A stretch of 64,000 nt of DNA from CALHVX01 sp964640725 (GTDB lineage: Bacteria > Pseudomonadota > Gammaproteobacteria > Pseudomonadales > Azotimanducaceae): contig CAZXIJ010000008.1 of NCBI GenBank assembly GCA_964640725.1, forward strand, positions 89,402-153,401, in the 5' to 3' direction. Made by a program: the position numbers and the translations under genes. Below, one piece after another: positions 1 to 9,471 of this stretch. The stretch's first letter is position 1; each line of letters begins with the position of its first letter. The notes under the pieces are model-generated. The model saw nothing but the letters and a program-made list of their open reading frames with translations. It did not search any database and had not been told where the DNA came from.

Positions 1-2
1 TT

Positions 3-266
3 GCCGCTTTGCCGGACTACGACGGCGCTGTGGGCTCCGCAGCGGCGCAGCGACTGGAAGATGCCGTCGCGCAGCTGCTGCAGGGGCACGAGCGATTGCT
101 GCGAGGCGCTCTGGCCTGGGCGCCCGCCGACCCGATGGCGGCGGCGCTCCGGCAACACTACTACGGCGGCCAACAATCGCTGGATGCGCGTGTGCGACGC
201 TTTGCGGACAGCTTCAGGTTGCGCGGCTGGAACGCATCGCCGCAGGCTTGCTCGCCACGCTGCTGA
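3..266 (+). pseudogene. N-terminal sensory fragment of a GGDEF protein, out of frame with its C-terminal half
   Basis: The reading frame is open from the left edge and ends at TGA 264-266. It encodes an alpha-helical segment containing HYYGGQQSLDARVRRFADSF, which resembles the periplasmic helical (PilJ-like) sensory domains found before a membrane helix and GGDEF domain. The membrane helix and GGDEF domain follow at once, but in the next reading frame. The switch must fall at about 205-245 and is consistent with loss of one base. Either the gene is genuinely broken or this is an assembly error. The true start lies outside the window. Confidence 0.5.
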
Positions 267-919
267 TCGTCCTGTTGCTCGAGGTGCTGTTCATCTTCAG
301 GCCCCTCGTTCGCTATGTGCAGCGCCAACGGCGACAGCTCATGACCCTGGCGCAGACGGACCCGCTGACCGGCTGCAGCAATCGTCGCGTGTTCTTCGAG
401 ATTGGCAGAAAGCTGCTGTATACCGATCAGCGACGCCAGGCCCCCAGCACCTTGCTGGTCCTGGACATCGATCACTTCAAGAGGGTCAACGACAGCTTTG
501 GGCACGCGGCCGGTGACGCCGCGATCTGTCACGTCGTCCAGACGCTGCTGGACAACCTGCGCAAAAGCGACGTGCTGGGCCGCATCGGCGGGGAAGAGTT
601 CGCAGTCCTGCTGCCGCACACATCCGCGCCGAACGGCGTGATCGTTGCCGAGAAGGTTCGCCAGGCAATCGAGCAGAGCCCGCTGCAGTACGAGTCGAAC
701 CGCATCGCCATGACGATCAGCGTCGGGGTTGCTGAAGTCGCCCCCGGGGCCGATGACCTGGGAGAGGCTCTGAACTTTGCGGATCACGCGATGTATCGTG
801 CCAAGCGGGCAGGGCGCAATCAGGTTTGCGTATCGGGGTCCGAGCGTGTTGCGCCGCTCCTGCCGGCGCTCCCCGCGAAGCGGCCTGTGCTGGTACCGGC
901 TGCCTCAACGGGTTCCTAG
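248..919 (+). CDS. Diguanylate cyclase (GGDEF domain), C-terminal part
   Basis: Predicted to condense two GTP into cyclic di-GMP at the inner membrane. The protein opens with a hydrophobic helix (LLATLLIVLLLEVLFIF), then a short linker, then a GGDEF domain starting near DPLTGCSNRR. The active-site loop is GGEEF, and an RxxD inhibitory I-site (RKSD) lies exactly five residues before it, so both catalysis and product inhibition look intact. LDIDHFKRVNDSFGH is the metal/GTP-binding segment. As an independent ORF it would need a TTG start at 248. More likely it is the second half of the gene whose sensory part lies at 3-266, separated by a frameshift. Confidence 0.8.
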   Translation: MLATLLIVLLLEVLFIFRPLVRYVQRQRRQLMTLAQTDPLTGCSNRRVFFEIGRKLLYTDQRRQAPSTLLVLDIDHFKRVNDSFGHAAGDAAICHVVQTLLDNLRKSDVLGRIGGEEFAVLLPHTSAPNGVIVAEKVRQAIEQSPLQYESNRIAMTISVGVAEVAPGADDLGEALNFADHAMYRAKRAGRNQVCVSGSERVAPLLPALPAKRPVLVPAASTGS

Positions 920-959
920 AGCGCCGATTGCGCCGGCGGGGCGAGCCTCAGACGAGCCG

Positions 960-3737
960 TCAGGCTGTCTGCTGAACGGGGTCCAGCGCGCGCTGGAGCG
1001 CATTTTGAATATCCTGCAGCCGGATTGGCTTGCTGATGAAGTCATTCATGCCGGAGGCCAGGCACTCTTCCCGATCTTCCGGCCTTGCGTTGGCAGTCAT
1101 GGCAATGATGTAGGGCTGAGGTCCCGCATCGTGCAGGCGAATCAGTCGTGTTGCTTCCAGGCCGTCGACCTCTGGCATCTGAACGTCCATAAACACAATG
1201 TCGTAGCTGCGCTGTTCCAGCATCGCGATCGCCTCCCGGCCGTTGTTGGCGACGTCGCACAGAACCTCGAGCTTCTTGAGCATCTGCCGCGCGACGGCCT
1301 GGTTCACCAGATTGTCTTCCGCCAGGAGTACGCTGGTGCCGCGCAGTTCGCTCAGATCCAACGATTGTTCCGGATTGTCAACGCGTACGGTCTCGGTGCC
1401 GCCCAGGGCGCGATGGATCGCGCGCCGCAGCTCGCGGGGGCGGGTGGGTTTGCGCACCACCGCCGCGAACAGCGAGCGGTCCACGTCGGACTGGTCCAGC
1501 GACGTCAGCAGGATCACCGGCGGCCGGTTCCGGGCTGGCAGCGCTTGAGTCAATGCAACGCCATCCATATCCGGCATCGCCATATCGCTGATCACCAGAT
1601 CTGGCCGAGCGCGACGGGCAGCGGCCAGAAAACTGCTGGCATCGCGAAACTGCCGGCACGCAGCGCCCATGGACTTCAGCTGCCCGGCAAGGACGTCCAG
1701 GTTGGTTTGATTGTCGTCGACAGCGTAAATCCGGGTACTGGTCAGAGGCTGTTGCGCTTGCTCATCCGCATCGCTTTCCAGTTGCAGCTGAACGTCGAAC
1801 GAGAAGCAGGAGCCGGCCCCTGGCGTGCTGGACACGCTGAAGCTGCCGCCCATCAGCTCGACCAGCGAGCGACAAATCGACAGGCCGAGGCCCGTCCCGC
1901 CAAAGCGACGGGTCGTGGAAGCATCGGCCTGCGTGAAGGCGTCAAACAGGCCTTCGATCTTGCTTGCGGGTATGCCAATGCCCGTGTCAGAGATGGCGAA
2001 CCGGACCTTAGCTAAAGAGCCTGTTTTGGCCTGCGCCGGGCCTTCGAAGGCGATGCCGAGGGTGACCTCGCCTTCGGTGGTGAACTTGATCGCGTTCGAC
2101 AGCAGGTTAACCAGCACCTGACGCAGCCGCTGATCGTCGCCGAGGAAGGTTCGCGGCGCAGCCAGCGGGTAGTCGAAAACCAGCTCCAGATTTTTGCTTG
2201 CGGCGATGGGTGCAATGACATCCAGGGCGTCGGCGGCGCAGCGCTCCAGATCGAAGTGCTGTTTTTCCAGATCGATCTGGCCTGCTTCGATCTTCGAGAA
2301 GTCGAGGATCTCGTTGATGATGATCAGCAGCGACTCGCCGCTGCTGCGAACGGTTTCGACATAGCTGGTCTGCTCTTCGTCCAGGGTTGTGTTCAGAAGC
2401 AGAGAGGTCATGCCAATGACGCCGTTCATGGGCGTGCGAATCTCGTGGCTCATATTCGCGAGGAACTGGCTGCGGGCCGCCGTGGCCGCTTCCGCTTGCT
2501 CCTTGGCGCGCTCCAGCTGTCGTTCCCGTTCGCGGATATCGGTCAGGTCAACGAGCCGCACCATGGCGGTGTTGTCGTTGCCGATCCCCCGGATACGGGT
2601 CAGGGCCAGGTTGCCGTAGAACACCCGTCCGCTGGCGCTGCGTACGGTCACCGGGGACTCCCAGCCGACGGTATCGAGGGCCTGTTGCAGGAGTTCGCTC
2701 GGCTGGATCTCCGGGTGCGCGTCCACAAACGCCTCTTTGAGCAGTCGCGCGACCTCCGTGTCGCTATCGGTGTCCAGCAGCTCCCGGGCACGCTGGTTGA
2801 CCACCTGGCCTTCGGAATTGGCCAGGTCCCCGTACACCAGTGCATCTGCAGATTGCTCGATCACGGAGTTGGCGAGATCCCGGGCGGCTTCCAGCCGTTG
2901 CTGCTGCGCGTGCAGGTCGGAGATGTCCGACACGCGATAGAGCGTAGCGCGGCGCTTGTTGTCCGCCAGGCTGGAGATGCCGACCCGAGCGTAAAACTGA
3001 TTGCCCTGGGCGGTGGTCAGCGTCACGTCGGCATCGCCGCTACCGGAAGAGACACCCGCCAGCCTGGCCTCGCAGCAGCGACGGGCTGTCTCGGCGGATT
3101 CGGTCTCGAACAACGCCAGCATTTTTTGATTCATCGCCAGGAGCTCGCCGGTGCGATCGTTGACGTAAAACAAGCCGTCCCTGGCGTTTTCGAACACGAG
3201 GCGGTTCAGCGTGTTGGCAGCGCTTTCCCGTTCCCGGTTTTGCAGTTGCACCAGCTTGAAGGCCACGCAGATGGTGGCGCAGGCGATGAGGTGAAGTGCG
3301 AACTCGCTCGGGGTGTACTTCGGCGTATCGACCAGCCACAGCGCGCTCAGCAGGATCAGGGGCGCACCGATGCACCAGGCCAGCACCAGTCTGATTTCGT
3401 GGAACATGGTGCTGACGAGGCTGATCAGCAGCAGGTTGGTGACCACCTCTTCGAAAACGATGCCCGATGCCTGCAGGCGCAGCAGGTAGTAGCCGCAGAG
3501 CACGTAGCCCGCGACCAGGCAGACCCAGCCCGTGGCGTTGCGCAGCGATCCTTGTAGCCAGGTCAGTGCAAGCCCTGGAATCATGATTGCGAAGTAACCG
3601 GCCAGCAGCCAGGGTATTGCCGGAGCTTGCGCGATCCAGCTTGGATCCAGGGCGGCGTAGCCGAGGCAAATCGCGATCAGCCCGGCGCTGCTGACCCAGC
3701 GATACAGCTTGAGTTGGTGTTCAGCCAGAGGGGCCAT
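960..3737 (-). CDS. Hybrid sensor histidine kinase with two receiver domains
   Basis: A 925-residue membrane-bound sensor kinase. The first ~170 residues are about six hydrophobic helices, followed by PAS-like segments. The HisKA box (FLANMSHEIRTPMNGV) has the phospho-accepting His near residue 432. The ATPase domain shows the N box (LLSNAIKF), DTGIGI and GGTGLGLSI. Two receiver domains follow. The first has DD, phospho-Asp in LVISDMAMPD (~716), Thr and Lys; the second has ED, VFMDVQMP (~850), Thr/Ala and KP. Both look phosphorylatable. No HPt domain is present at the C terminus and no partner response regulator is adjacent, so the output is unknown. It lies 30 bp downstream of the MMPL exporter gene on the same strand, so the two are probably co-transcribed. 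Confidence 0.93.
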   Translation of the reverse strand: MAPLAEHQLKLYRWVSSAGLIAICLGYAALDPSWIAQAPAIPWLLAGYFAIMIPGLALTWLQGSLRNATGWVCLVAGYVLCGYYLLRLQASGIVFEEVVTNLLLISLVSTMFHEIRLVLAWCIGAPLILLSALWLVDTPKYTPSEFALHLIACATICVAFKLVQLQNRERESAANTLNRLVFENARDGLFYVNDRTGELLAMNQKMLALFETESAETARRCCEARLAGVSSGSGDADVTLTTAQGNQFYARVGISSLADNKRRATLYRVSDISDLHAQQQRLEAARDLANSVIEQSADALVYGDLANSEGQVVNQRARELLDTDSDTEVARLLKEAFVDAHPEIQPSELLQQALDTVGWESPVTVRSASGRVFYGNLALTRIRGIGNDNTAMVRLVDLTDIRERERQLERAKEQAEAATAARSQFLANMSHEIRTPMNGVIGMTSLLLNTTLDEEQTSYVETVRSSGESLLIIINEILDFSKIEAGQIDLEKQHFDLERCAADALDVIAPIAASKNLELVFDYPLAAPRTFLGDDQRLRQVLVNLLSNAIKFTTEGEVTLGIAFEGPAQAKTGSLAKVRFAISDTGIGIPASKIEGLFDAFTQADASTTRRFGGTGLGLSICRSLVELMGGSFSVSSTPGAGSCFSFDVQLQLESDADEQAQQPLTSTRIYAVDDNQTNLDVLAGQLKSMGAACRQFRDASSFLAAARRARPDLVISDMAMPDMDGVALTQALPARNRPPVILLTSLDQSDVDRSLFAAVVRKPTRPRELRRAIHRALGGTETVRVDNPEQSLDLSELRGTSVLLAEDNLVNQAVARQMLKKLEVLCDVANNGREAIAMLEQRSYDIVFMDVQMPEVDGLEATRLIRLHDAGPQPYIIAMTANARPEDREECLASGMNDFISKPIRLQDIQNALQRALDPVQQTA

Positions 3738-3767
3738 GAGCGAGGGGCACAGCGGTTAGGTCCTGAC

Positions 3768-6137
3768 TCAGTGTAGACCCTGCTGCGGGCTTCGCTCGGG
3801 GACCGGCGCTGCATCGCCAGGCGCCAGCCAGCGCTCGAATCGCAGCAGCAACGGGGGCAGGAACAGCATATCCAGAAACAGCGCCACAACGATGATTGGC
3901 GTCAGCAGCAGCGATACGTTCTGGAAGTACATGGTCTGCGAGAAGACCAGGATAAAGGTCCCGACGGCGAGGGAGATGGTCGTGATCGTGATCGCCGATC
4001 CCGCTTTGTCCAGGGAGTACATGACCGCGTCATTCGGGCTGTGCCCCTGGCGCCGGGCGGTCAGGTACTTGCTGAGGATATGCACGGAATCGTCCACAAC
4101 CAGGCCGATGCTGATGGAGAACAGCATCAGCACGTACGGCCCGATCTCCCCCCGGAACAGCCCCCAGAGCCCGAACACGATGGTTGCCGGGAACAGGTTG
4201 GGCATGATGCTGATCAGGCCGTAGCGCACGCTGCGAAGGCCGATCATCAAGGTCAGGGTAATGAGCGCGAGGCTGAGCGTGAAACCTTGCATGAGCTCGA
4301 TGGTGATGGCCCGGTTCAGCCGCGCCATCAGAATGCTGTTGTCGCCGTGTCGTACCTTGATCGCGGGGTCAAGGTTGTCTGCCAGCCAGCGCTCGATCCG
4401 CTCGTTGAAGGCCACGACCTGCAGGTTGGTCAGGTTGGAGGTGCCGACGATCAGCCGGATCGCCGAGTAATCGCTGTTGAAGATGGGCTCCAGGCTGGGC
4501 TCAATTTCCTGGACCAGCTGGTAGCCCACCAGGTAGTCGATGATCTGGAGCTTGTCGTCGGGCAGGCGGTCCCAGGCCGGATCGTCATCGTGATCGGCCT
4601 TGTTCAGGCTGCGCAGCAGGTCGGCATAGCTGGTGACGAAGCTGGCCTCGGGCTGGGTTTCCAGCCAGGTGCTGAAGCGGTCGACCTGGGCCAGAAACTC
4701 CGCCTCGGTGATGCTGTAGTAGCCATCGCCGTAGACGCCGTAAACCAAAGACCGGTCGTTGCCGATCTGCTCCGCCAGCGCTGTCATGACATGGTGCAGA
4801 TCGGACTCTTTGTCGATGAAGCTCAAGCGGCTGAAGTCCATCTTGTTCAGCGGCAGCATGGCCAGCGTCGCGATGATCAGCGCCGTAAAGCTCCAGAACA
4901 GCCCTTTTTCCCGTGTTCGCACCCAGCCTTTGACGAGTTCCACGAAGCCGCGAATACCCAGGGGCCGGGGCCGCCCCGAGACTGGCAGAATCAGGATGAT
5001 TGCCGGCAGCAAGGTCAGACTCACCAGATAGGCCCAGAGCACGCCGATCGCCACCACGTTTCCGAAACCGTAGATGCCGGGAGAGGTGCAGTAGTTCAGG
5101 CTGACAAAGCCGATGGCGGTGGTGATGGTCGCCAGGGTTACCGGCTGCAAATTGATGTAGAGGCTGTGGCGCATGGCGGCCACCTTGTCGAGGCCTTCGT
5201 GCAAACCCTGTGCGTAGATGGAAACCAGGTGAATGCCGTGCGCGACGGCGACGACAAACACAACGATCGGGCCCAGATTGGAGATCTGGTTAAAGGCGAT
5301 ACCGAGCCAGCCGTAGCTGCCGACGGCCAGGCCGACGCTGGTAAAGGACACTGCGAAGAGCACCAGCGCGAAGGCAATGGAGCGCAGGCAGAACCACAGC
5401 AGGACGATCGCAGCGCCGATGACCAGGGGCATGAGCACGCGGTTGTCGCGCCGCTGGGCCTCGTAGCCTTCGAGCTCAAACAGCGCGCCGCCGAGCGCGT
5501 ATATGCCGACCTCCGGGTGTTCTGCGCGCAGGCGGTCTCGGAGCGCGACGATCGTGCGCGCAATGGCAAGGCGACTCGCCTGCGTGTCTGCCGCAGGCCG
5601 ATACTTGATCTGCGACAGCGCCAGCTTGCCGTTGGCTGCCAGGATGCTTTTGGTCAGGTCCTCGTCGGCCAGCGCGATTGCGCGGATCTCGGCGATGTCG
5701 TCGTCGTCGAGGGTTGCCAGCACGGGAAACAGGTAGTCGCGATCGTAGCGCCGGGCGTCCGATTCGTTCAGCCGCCGGTTCATGAGGGAGCCCACCGCCA
5801 GGGCCGCGTCGATCTCTGTGTAGCTCGCGGTCAGGTCCTCCATCGCCTCGAGCGCTCGCCGGGAGAAAATGTCCGTGGGGTGCTCGAATACGAACAGGAC
5901 GCTGGGGCTGCCTGGAAAATCGGCTTGCACCTGGTCGACCTCCGCCTTGTAGGGGTCGCCGTCGCTCAGAATGGCGCTATCCGTCGCATCCAGGGCCGTG
6001 TAACGGGCCCCGTAAATCACGCCTGCGGCCACAATGACCGTCAGCAGCGCGAGCATCCAGCGGTGCTTCAGGAGCGCGTCGCCGACGGTTTGGGCAAGAG
6101 GGGAGCTGCTGGGGTCTGTGCTATCTTCTGCGTGCAA
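3768..6137 (-). CDS. MMPL/RND-superfamily exporter
   Basis: A 789-residue inner-membrane protein with the duplicated RND layout: helix 1 (WMLALLTVIVAAGVIYGARY), a large periplasmic loop, a five-helix block, then the same again. The second half contains FSISIGLVVDDSVHI, the conserved Asp-containing helix 4-type motif of proton-driven RND proteins. It belongs to the short MMPL-like class used for hydrophobic or lipid-like substrates rather than the ~1030-residue HAE class. No adaptor or outer-membrane partner is adjacent. The start at 6137 is TTG; the ATG of the divergent gene is only 16 bp away, so the two promoters must overlap coding sequence. The substrate cannot be told from sequence. Confidence 0.88.
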   Translation of the reverse strand: MHAEDSTDPSSSPLAQTVGDALLKHRWMLALLTVIVAAGVIYGARYTALDATDSAILSDGDPYKAEVDQVQADFPGSPSVLFVFEHPTDIFSRRALEAMEDLTASYTEIDAALAVGSLMNRRLNESDARRYDRDYLFPVLATLDDDDIAEIRAIALADEDLTKSILAANGKLALSQIKYRPAADTQASRLAIARTIVALRDRLRAEHPEVGIYALGGALFELEGYEAQRRDNRVLMPLVIGAAIVLLWFCLRSIAFALVLFAVSFTSVGLAVGSYGWLGIAFNQISNLGPIVVFVVAVAHGIHLVSIYAQGLHEGLDKVAAMRHSLYINLQPVTLATITTAIGFVSLNYCTSPGIYGFGNVVAIGVLWAYLVSLTLLPAIILILPVSGRPRPLGIRGFVELVKGWVRTREKGLFWSFTALIIATLAMLPLNKMDFSRLSFIDKESDLHHVMTALAEQIGNDRSLVYGVYGDGYYSITEAEFLAQVDRFSTWLETQPEASFVTSYADLLRSLNKADHDDDPAWDRLPDDKLQIIDYLVGYQLVQEIEPSLEPIFNSDYSAIRLIVGTSNLTNLQVVAFNERIERWLADNLDPAIKVRHGDNSILMARLNRAITIELMQGFTLSLALITLTLMIGLRSVRYGLISIMPNLFPATIVFGLWGLFRGEIGPYVLMLFSISIGLVVDDSVHILSKYLTARRQGHSPNDAVMYSLDKAGSAITITTISLAVGTFILVFSQTMYFQNVSLLLTPIIVVALFLDMLFLPPLLLRFERWLAPGDAAPVPERSPQQGLH

Positions 6138-6153
6138 GGAACTGGAGTCTCAA

Positions 6154-7938
6154 ATGGTCAAACGGGTTAAGCCACGCGCCTGTATCCAAGGCGCTGCGCT
6201 GTGGCTGGGCGCAGTCATGATCGCCTTCACGGGCGCTGCCGCGGCGGTGCCGGTCGCGGACTTCGCGCTGCTGGATCACGAGGGGCGGTATCACCAGCTC
6301 AGCTACTATAGTGACCAGCCTGCCCTGGTGCTGATGACGCACCGCAGCAGTGGCTCGGCGGCTGACGCCAGTCTGGCGCAATTCGCCCGGCTGCGCGAGG
6401 CGTACGCGGGCCAGCCGGTGCGGTTCTTCCTGATCGATGCGCATGCCGGGGCCACCCGGGCGCAGCTTGCGGCAGACGCCCAGCGTCGATCCCTATCGGT
6501 CCCCGTGCTGCTGGACTCGGCCCAGCTGGTGGCCGAGGCGCTGGCGCTGTCCCAGGTGGGAGAGCTGCTGGTGGTCAACCCGCAGGCGATGACCCTGACC
6601 CATCGTACGGCTCTGACGGCGGCGAATGCCCCTGCTGTCCGGGCAGCGCTGGACGCGCTGCTGGGGGGCGAGCCGGCCCCCGTCAGCGCGGCAGCCCTGG
6701 CCACGGCGGCGCCCGCGCGACAGATTCGTTTTCCAGGGCGCCTGCGAGATCAGCGCGAGCCGGTGTCTTACGTCCGGGACATCGTGCCCATCCTTGAAGA
6801 CAACTGCGTCGCCTGTCACCAGGAGGGCGGTATCGCGCCATGGGCGATGAACAGTCATCGCATGGTTCAGGGCTTCGCGCTGATGATCAAAGAGGTCGTG
6901 GCCACCCGACGCATGCCGCCGGGGCAGATTGATCAGCACGTCAGCAAAGCGATCCGTGATGTTGCCGGTTTGACGGCAGAGGAGCAGCAGAAGCTGTTTC
7001 ACTGGATCGATGCTGGCGCGCCTATGGACGGCGACAAGGATCCGCTCACGGCGATCGTTCCGAAAAGCGGACGGTTCACGATGGGTGAGCCAGACCTGAT
7101 CTACCGTATTCCCGCACAGGAGATACCGGCAACCGGTCTGGTGGACTATCGCTACATCCCTCTCAAGCTGAACCTGGACGAAGACATCTGGGTTCGCGGC
7201 ATGGAGTTTGTGCCGGGCGATCGCCAGGTGCTGCACCATGTCATTGCCTATGTGCAAAGCCCGGCCGACCGGAGCCGGGAAGGGCGCCGGGACACCGTCG
7301 CCCGCGGCGAGAGTGTGGGCGGATTTGCCCCGGGCCGGGTGGGCGAGGATTTTGGCGCCGAAGGGGGGCGGCTGCTGCAGAAGGGCGCTAACCTGCTTCT
7401 GCAAATGCATTACACAACCTCCGGCAAGGCGACCGTCGACGAAACGGAAATTGGCATTTACCTGCACGACAAGCCACCAAAGTATGTCATGTCAGAGGTC
7501 GTTGCTGCGCAACGCCGATTTATGGTGCCGCCGCACGTAAGCGAGCATCGGCTGACCGGCGAGCAGCTGATCGAGCGGGACGCTTACCTGCACGCGATGA
7601 TGCCGCACATGCACTACCGCGGTAAGTACATGAACTACAGCGCTGCATATCCAGACGGCACCGAAGAACTGTTGTTGTCGGTGCCCAAGTACGACTTTAA
7701 CTGGCAGTTCAACTACCAGTTGGTTGAACCGATCTTCCTGCCGGCGGGCACGCGACTCATTGCCCGCGGCGCGATGGATAACTCCGCGCAGAATCGCGGC
7801 AATCCGGATCCGAGCCAGCCCGTGCACTTTGGGCTGCAGACCCAACACGAGATGTTTTTCGGGTTCACGACATTGCGCTATCTGGACGTCGAGCCGCAGG
7901 TCGCGGTCCTTGAAGGCGAGGGCGGTGCCGGTGAGTAA
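6154..7938 (+). CDS. Exported thioredoxin-like / cytochrome c / copper-monooxygenase-like fusion protein
   Basis: The start at ATG 6154 is chosen because it follows an AAGGA-like site and opens with a signal peptide (MVKRVKP..., then a hydrophobic stretch ending AAAAVPVADF); a reading frame extends upstream to 6034 but would antagonise the divergent gene. The order is: AhpC/TSA-redoxin-like fold (residues ~40-180) without a visible CxxC pair; a single c-type heme site CVACH in a DIVPILEDNCVACHQEGG context with a possible distal Met (RRMPPG); then a PHM-type copper type II ascorbate-dependent monooxygenase-like module with HHV, QMHYTT and MMPHMHYRGK as candidate Cu ligands. Predicted periplasmic redox enzyme with unknown substrate. 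Its stop codon overlaps the next gene. Confidence 0.75.
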   Translation: MVKRVKPRACIQGAALWLGAVMIAFTGAAAAVPVADFALLDHEGRYHQLSYYSDQPALVLMTHRSSGSAADASLAQFARLREAYAGQPVRFFLIDAHAGATRAQLAADAQRRSLSVPVLLDSAQLVAEALALSQVGELLVVNPQAMTLTHRTALTAANAPAVRAALDALLGGEPAPVSAAALATAAPARQIRFPGRLRDQREPVSYVRDIVPILEDNCVACHQEGGIAPWAMNSHRMVQGFALMIKEVVATRRMPPGQIDQHVSKAIRDVAGLTAEEQQKLFHWIDAGAPMDGDKDPLTAIVPKSGRFTMGEPDLIYRIPAQEIPATGLVDYRYIPLKLNLDEDIWVRGMEFVPGDRQVLHHVIAYVQSPADRSREGRRDTVARGESVGGFAPGRVGEDFGAEGGRLLQKGANLLLQMHYTTSGKATVDETEIGIYLHDKPPKYVMSEVVAAQRRFMVPPHVSEHRLTGEQLIERDAYLHAMMPHMHYRGKYMNYSAAYPDGTEELLLSVPKYDFNWQFNYQLVEPIFLPAGTRLIARGAMDNSAQNRGNPDPSQPVHFGLQTQHEMFFGFTTLRYLDVEPQVAVLEGEGGAGE

Positions 7939-9010
7939 GTTTCAGGCCCCGGGCCGTCTGGGCGATCCGAATCGCACGGCCGCCACCGATCCGCGCCTCG
8001 ACCCGAGGCTCGCCGTGGCGATGGCCATGGTTGCAGAGATGGATGCGCAGGCAGAAACGCCAGATCCAAACTGCAGCTACGAAGAGGCGCTCGAGCACTG
8101 CCTGGCCTTTGAGCAACGCACGGAAATGACGCACGGGATGGAGCGCGAGGCCATGCCGGAGCGCCCGGATGTGCAAGTCAGCCGCACGACAATCTCCGGT
8201 GTCGATGGCAACGAGATTGTGCTGTACGTGCATCAGCCCCGGGAGCGTCGCGGACCGCTGCCGGGCATCCTGCATACCCATGGGGGCGGCATGGTGCTCA
8301 TGCGCGCGAGCGATCCCGGCTTCGAGCGCTGGCGGACGGAGTTGGCCCATCGCGGGGCCGTGGTCGTGGGCGTCGAGTTTCGCAACGGCGGGGGCGCCCT
8401 CGGAAACCATCCGTTCCCGGCAGGCCTGAACGACTGCCTGAGCGCCTCCCGGTGGCTGCATGAGCAGCGCGCGGCGCTGGACCTTTCTGCGATCGTGATC
8501 TCCGGCGAGTCCGGCGGCGGCAATCTCGCGATCGCCACAACCATGAAAGCGATGGCGAGCAATGCGCTCGAGCAGATTGACGGCGTCTACGCGTTCTGTC
8601 CGTACATTAGCGGCGAGTATGCAGAACCCAGGGACGCGCTGGTGTCGCTGCGAGAAAACGAAGGCTATTTGCTCGGCAACGAAGTCATGAGCGCTTTTGT
8701 GCGGGTTTACGATCCTGCGGCCGAGCACGGCCGGAATCCCCTGGCCTGGCCGCTGCAGGCCAGCGCCAGCGATCTGCAGGGCCTGCCACCACATGTGATC
8801 TCGGTGAACGAGCTTGACCCGCTGCGGGACGAAGGGCTCATCTTCTATCGGCAGTTGCTGGCGGCCGGGGTCCCCGCTGTTGCCCGTACGGTGCACGGCA
8901 CGACGCACGCAGGGGACCTGGCATTTCCGGACATGTTGCCGGACGTTTACGCCGACAGCGCGCGATCGCTGCTGGCCTTTGCAGCGGACCGCGCAGCGGC
9001 GGTGGGCTAG
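7931..9010 (+). CDS. Alpha/beta hydrolase, hormone-sensitive-lipase type esterase
   Basis: A 359-residue cytoplasmic esterase. The oxyanion-hole motif HTHGGGMV, the nucleophile elbow GESGGGN (Ser), the acid in NELDPLRDEG and the His in GTTHAGD form the expected triad of the HSL/acetyl-hydrolase family. The start is GTG 7931, preceded by GAGGGCGG and overlapping the previous stop in GTGAGTAA, so translation is coupled to the redoxin/copper protein. The longer upstream frame (to 7724) runs inside the previous gene and is not used. Its 3' end meets the convergent gene at a shared CTAG where both strands read TAG. Confidence 0.88.
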   Translation: MSKFQAPGRLGDPNRTAATDPRLDPRLAVAMAMVAEMDAQAETPDPNCSYEEALEHCLAFEQRTEMTHGMEREAMPERPDVQVSRTTISGVDGNEIVLYVHQPRERRGPLPGILHTHGGGMVLMRASDPGFERWRTELAHRGAVVVGVEFRNGGGALGNHPFPAGLNDCLSASRWLHEQRAALDLSAIVISGESGGGNLAIATTMKAMASNALEQIDGVYAFCPYISGEYAEPRDALVSLRENEGYLLGNEVMSAFVRVYDPAAEHGRNPLAWPLQASASDLQGLPPHVISVNELDPLRDEGLIFYRQLLAAGVPAVARTVHGTTHAGDLAFPDMLPDVYADSARSLLAFAADRAAAVG

Positions 9011-9471
9011 CAGCCCCGCATCAGCTTGATCAGGCGTTGGCGGCCGATCCCTGCTTCGGTCTCCAGTCCCTGAGCCAGGACCTGCTTGGCGCGCATCTCG
9101 AAGCGCAGGTCCTTGCGATGCATATCGGCCAGGGCCCGGTAGGCGTTGGCACGCAGCAAGGCGCTGTCCGACTTTGCGAGGCGCCGCAGGGCATCGAGCC
9201 GAGTGTCCAGACAGACCTTGCCCCGGGGGGCCAGATCGCAGCATTGCAGTAGTACCCAGCTTCGGGACTGCTCTGGAGCCCGGGCCAGGGTCTCGTCGAG
9301 GGCTCGCCAATCCTGATCGGTCAGGAGCAGCCCTGAGCGCAGTTGCTCCAGCAGTCTGCTCTCCGGCCAGCGTTGCTCGTCCTGCGGGCAGGGTTGGCCG
9401 ACTTGCACTGCACCATTGCTGGTGCTGGCGGCGACCGAGAGATGTTGAAGGTTCGATTGCGTTGAACTCAT
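9007..9471 (-). CDS. Conserved-looking helical protein, last gene of the dab operon
   Basis: A 154-residue soluble protein that I do not recognise. The N-terminal ~40 residues are Ser/Gln-rich and low complexity. The rest is amphipathic helix (LDTRLDALRRLAKSDSALLR, ANAYRALADMHRKDLRF) that could form HEAT-like or TPR-like hairpins. The ATG at 9471 overlaps the stop of the universal stress protein gene (ATGA), so it is translationally coupled as the fourth gene after dabB, dabA and usp. That placement suggests a role connected to the inorganic-carbon transporter, but this is inference. Confidence 0.7.
   Translation of the reverse strand: MSSTQSNLQHLSVAASTSNGAVQVGQPCPQDEQRWPESRLLEQLRSGLLLTDQDWRALDETLARAPEQSRSWVLLQCCDLAPRGKVCLDTRLDALRRLAKSDSALLRANAYRALADMHRKDLRFEMRAKQVLAQGLETEAGIGRQRLIKLMRGC

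Noticed and set aside
777..3557. Large + strand open frames opposite the histidine kinase
   Set aside because: The minus-strand kinase has complete domains; the + frames lack motifs and are shadows.
4041..6170. 709-codon + strand frame opposite the MMPL exporter
   Set aside because: Composition is Gln/His/Arg-rich antisense sequence with no domain; the exporter on the other strand is complete.
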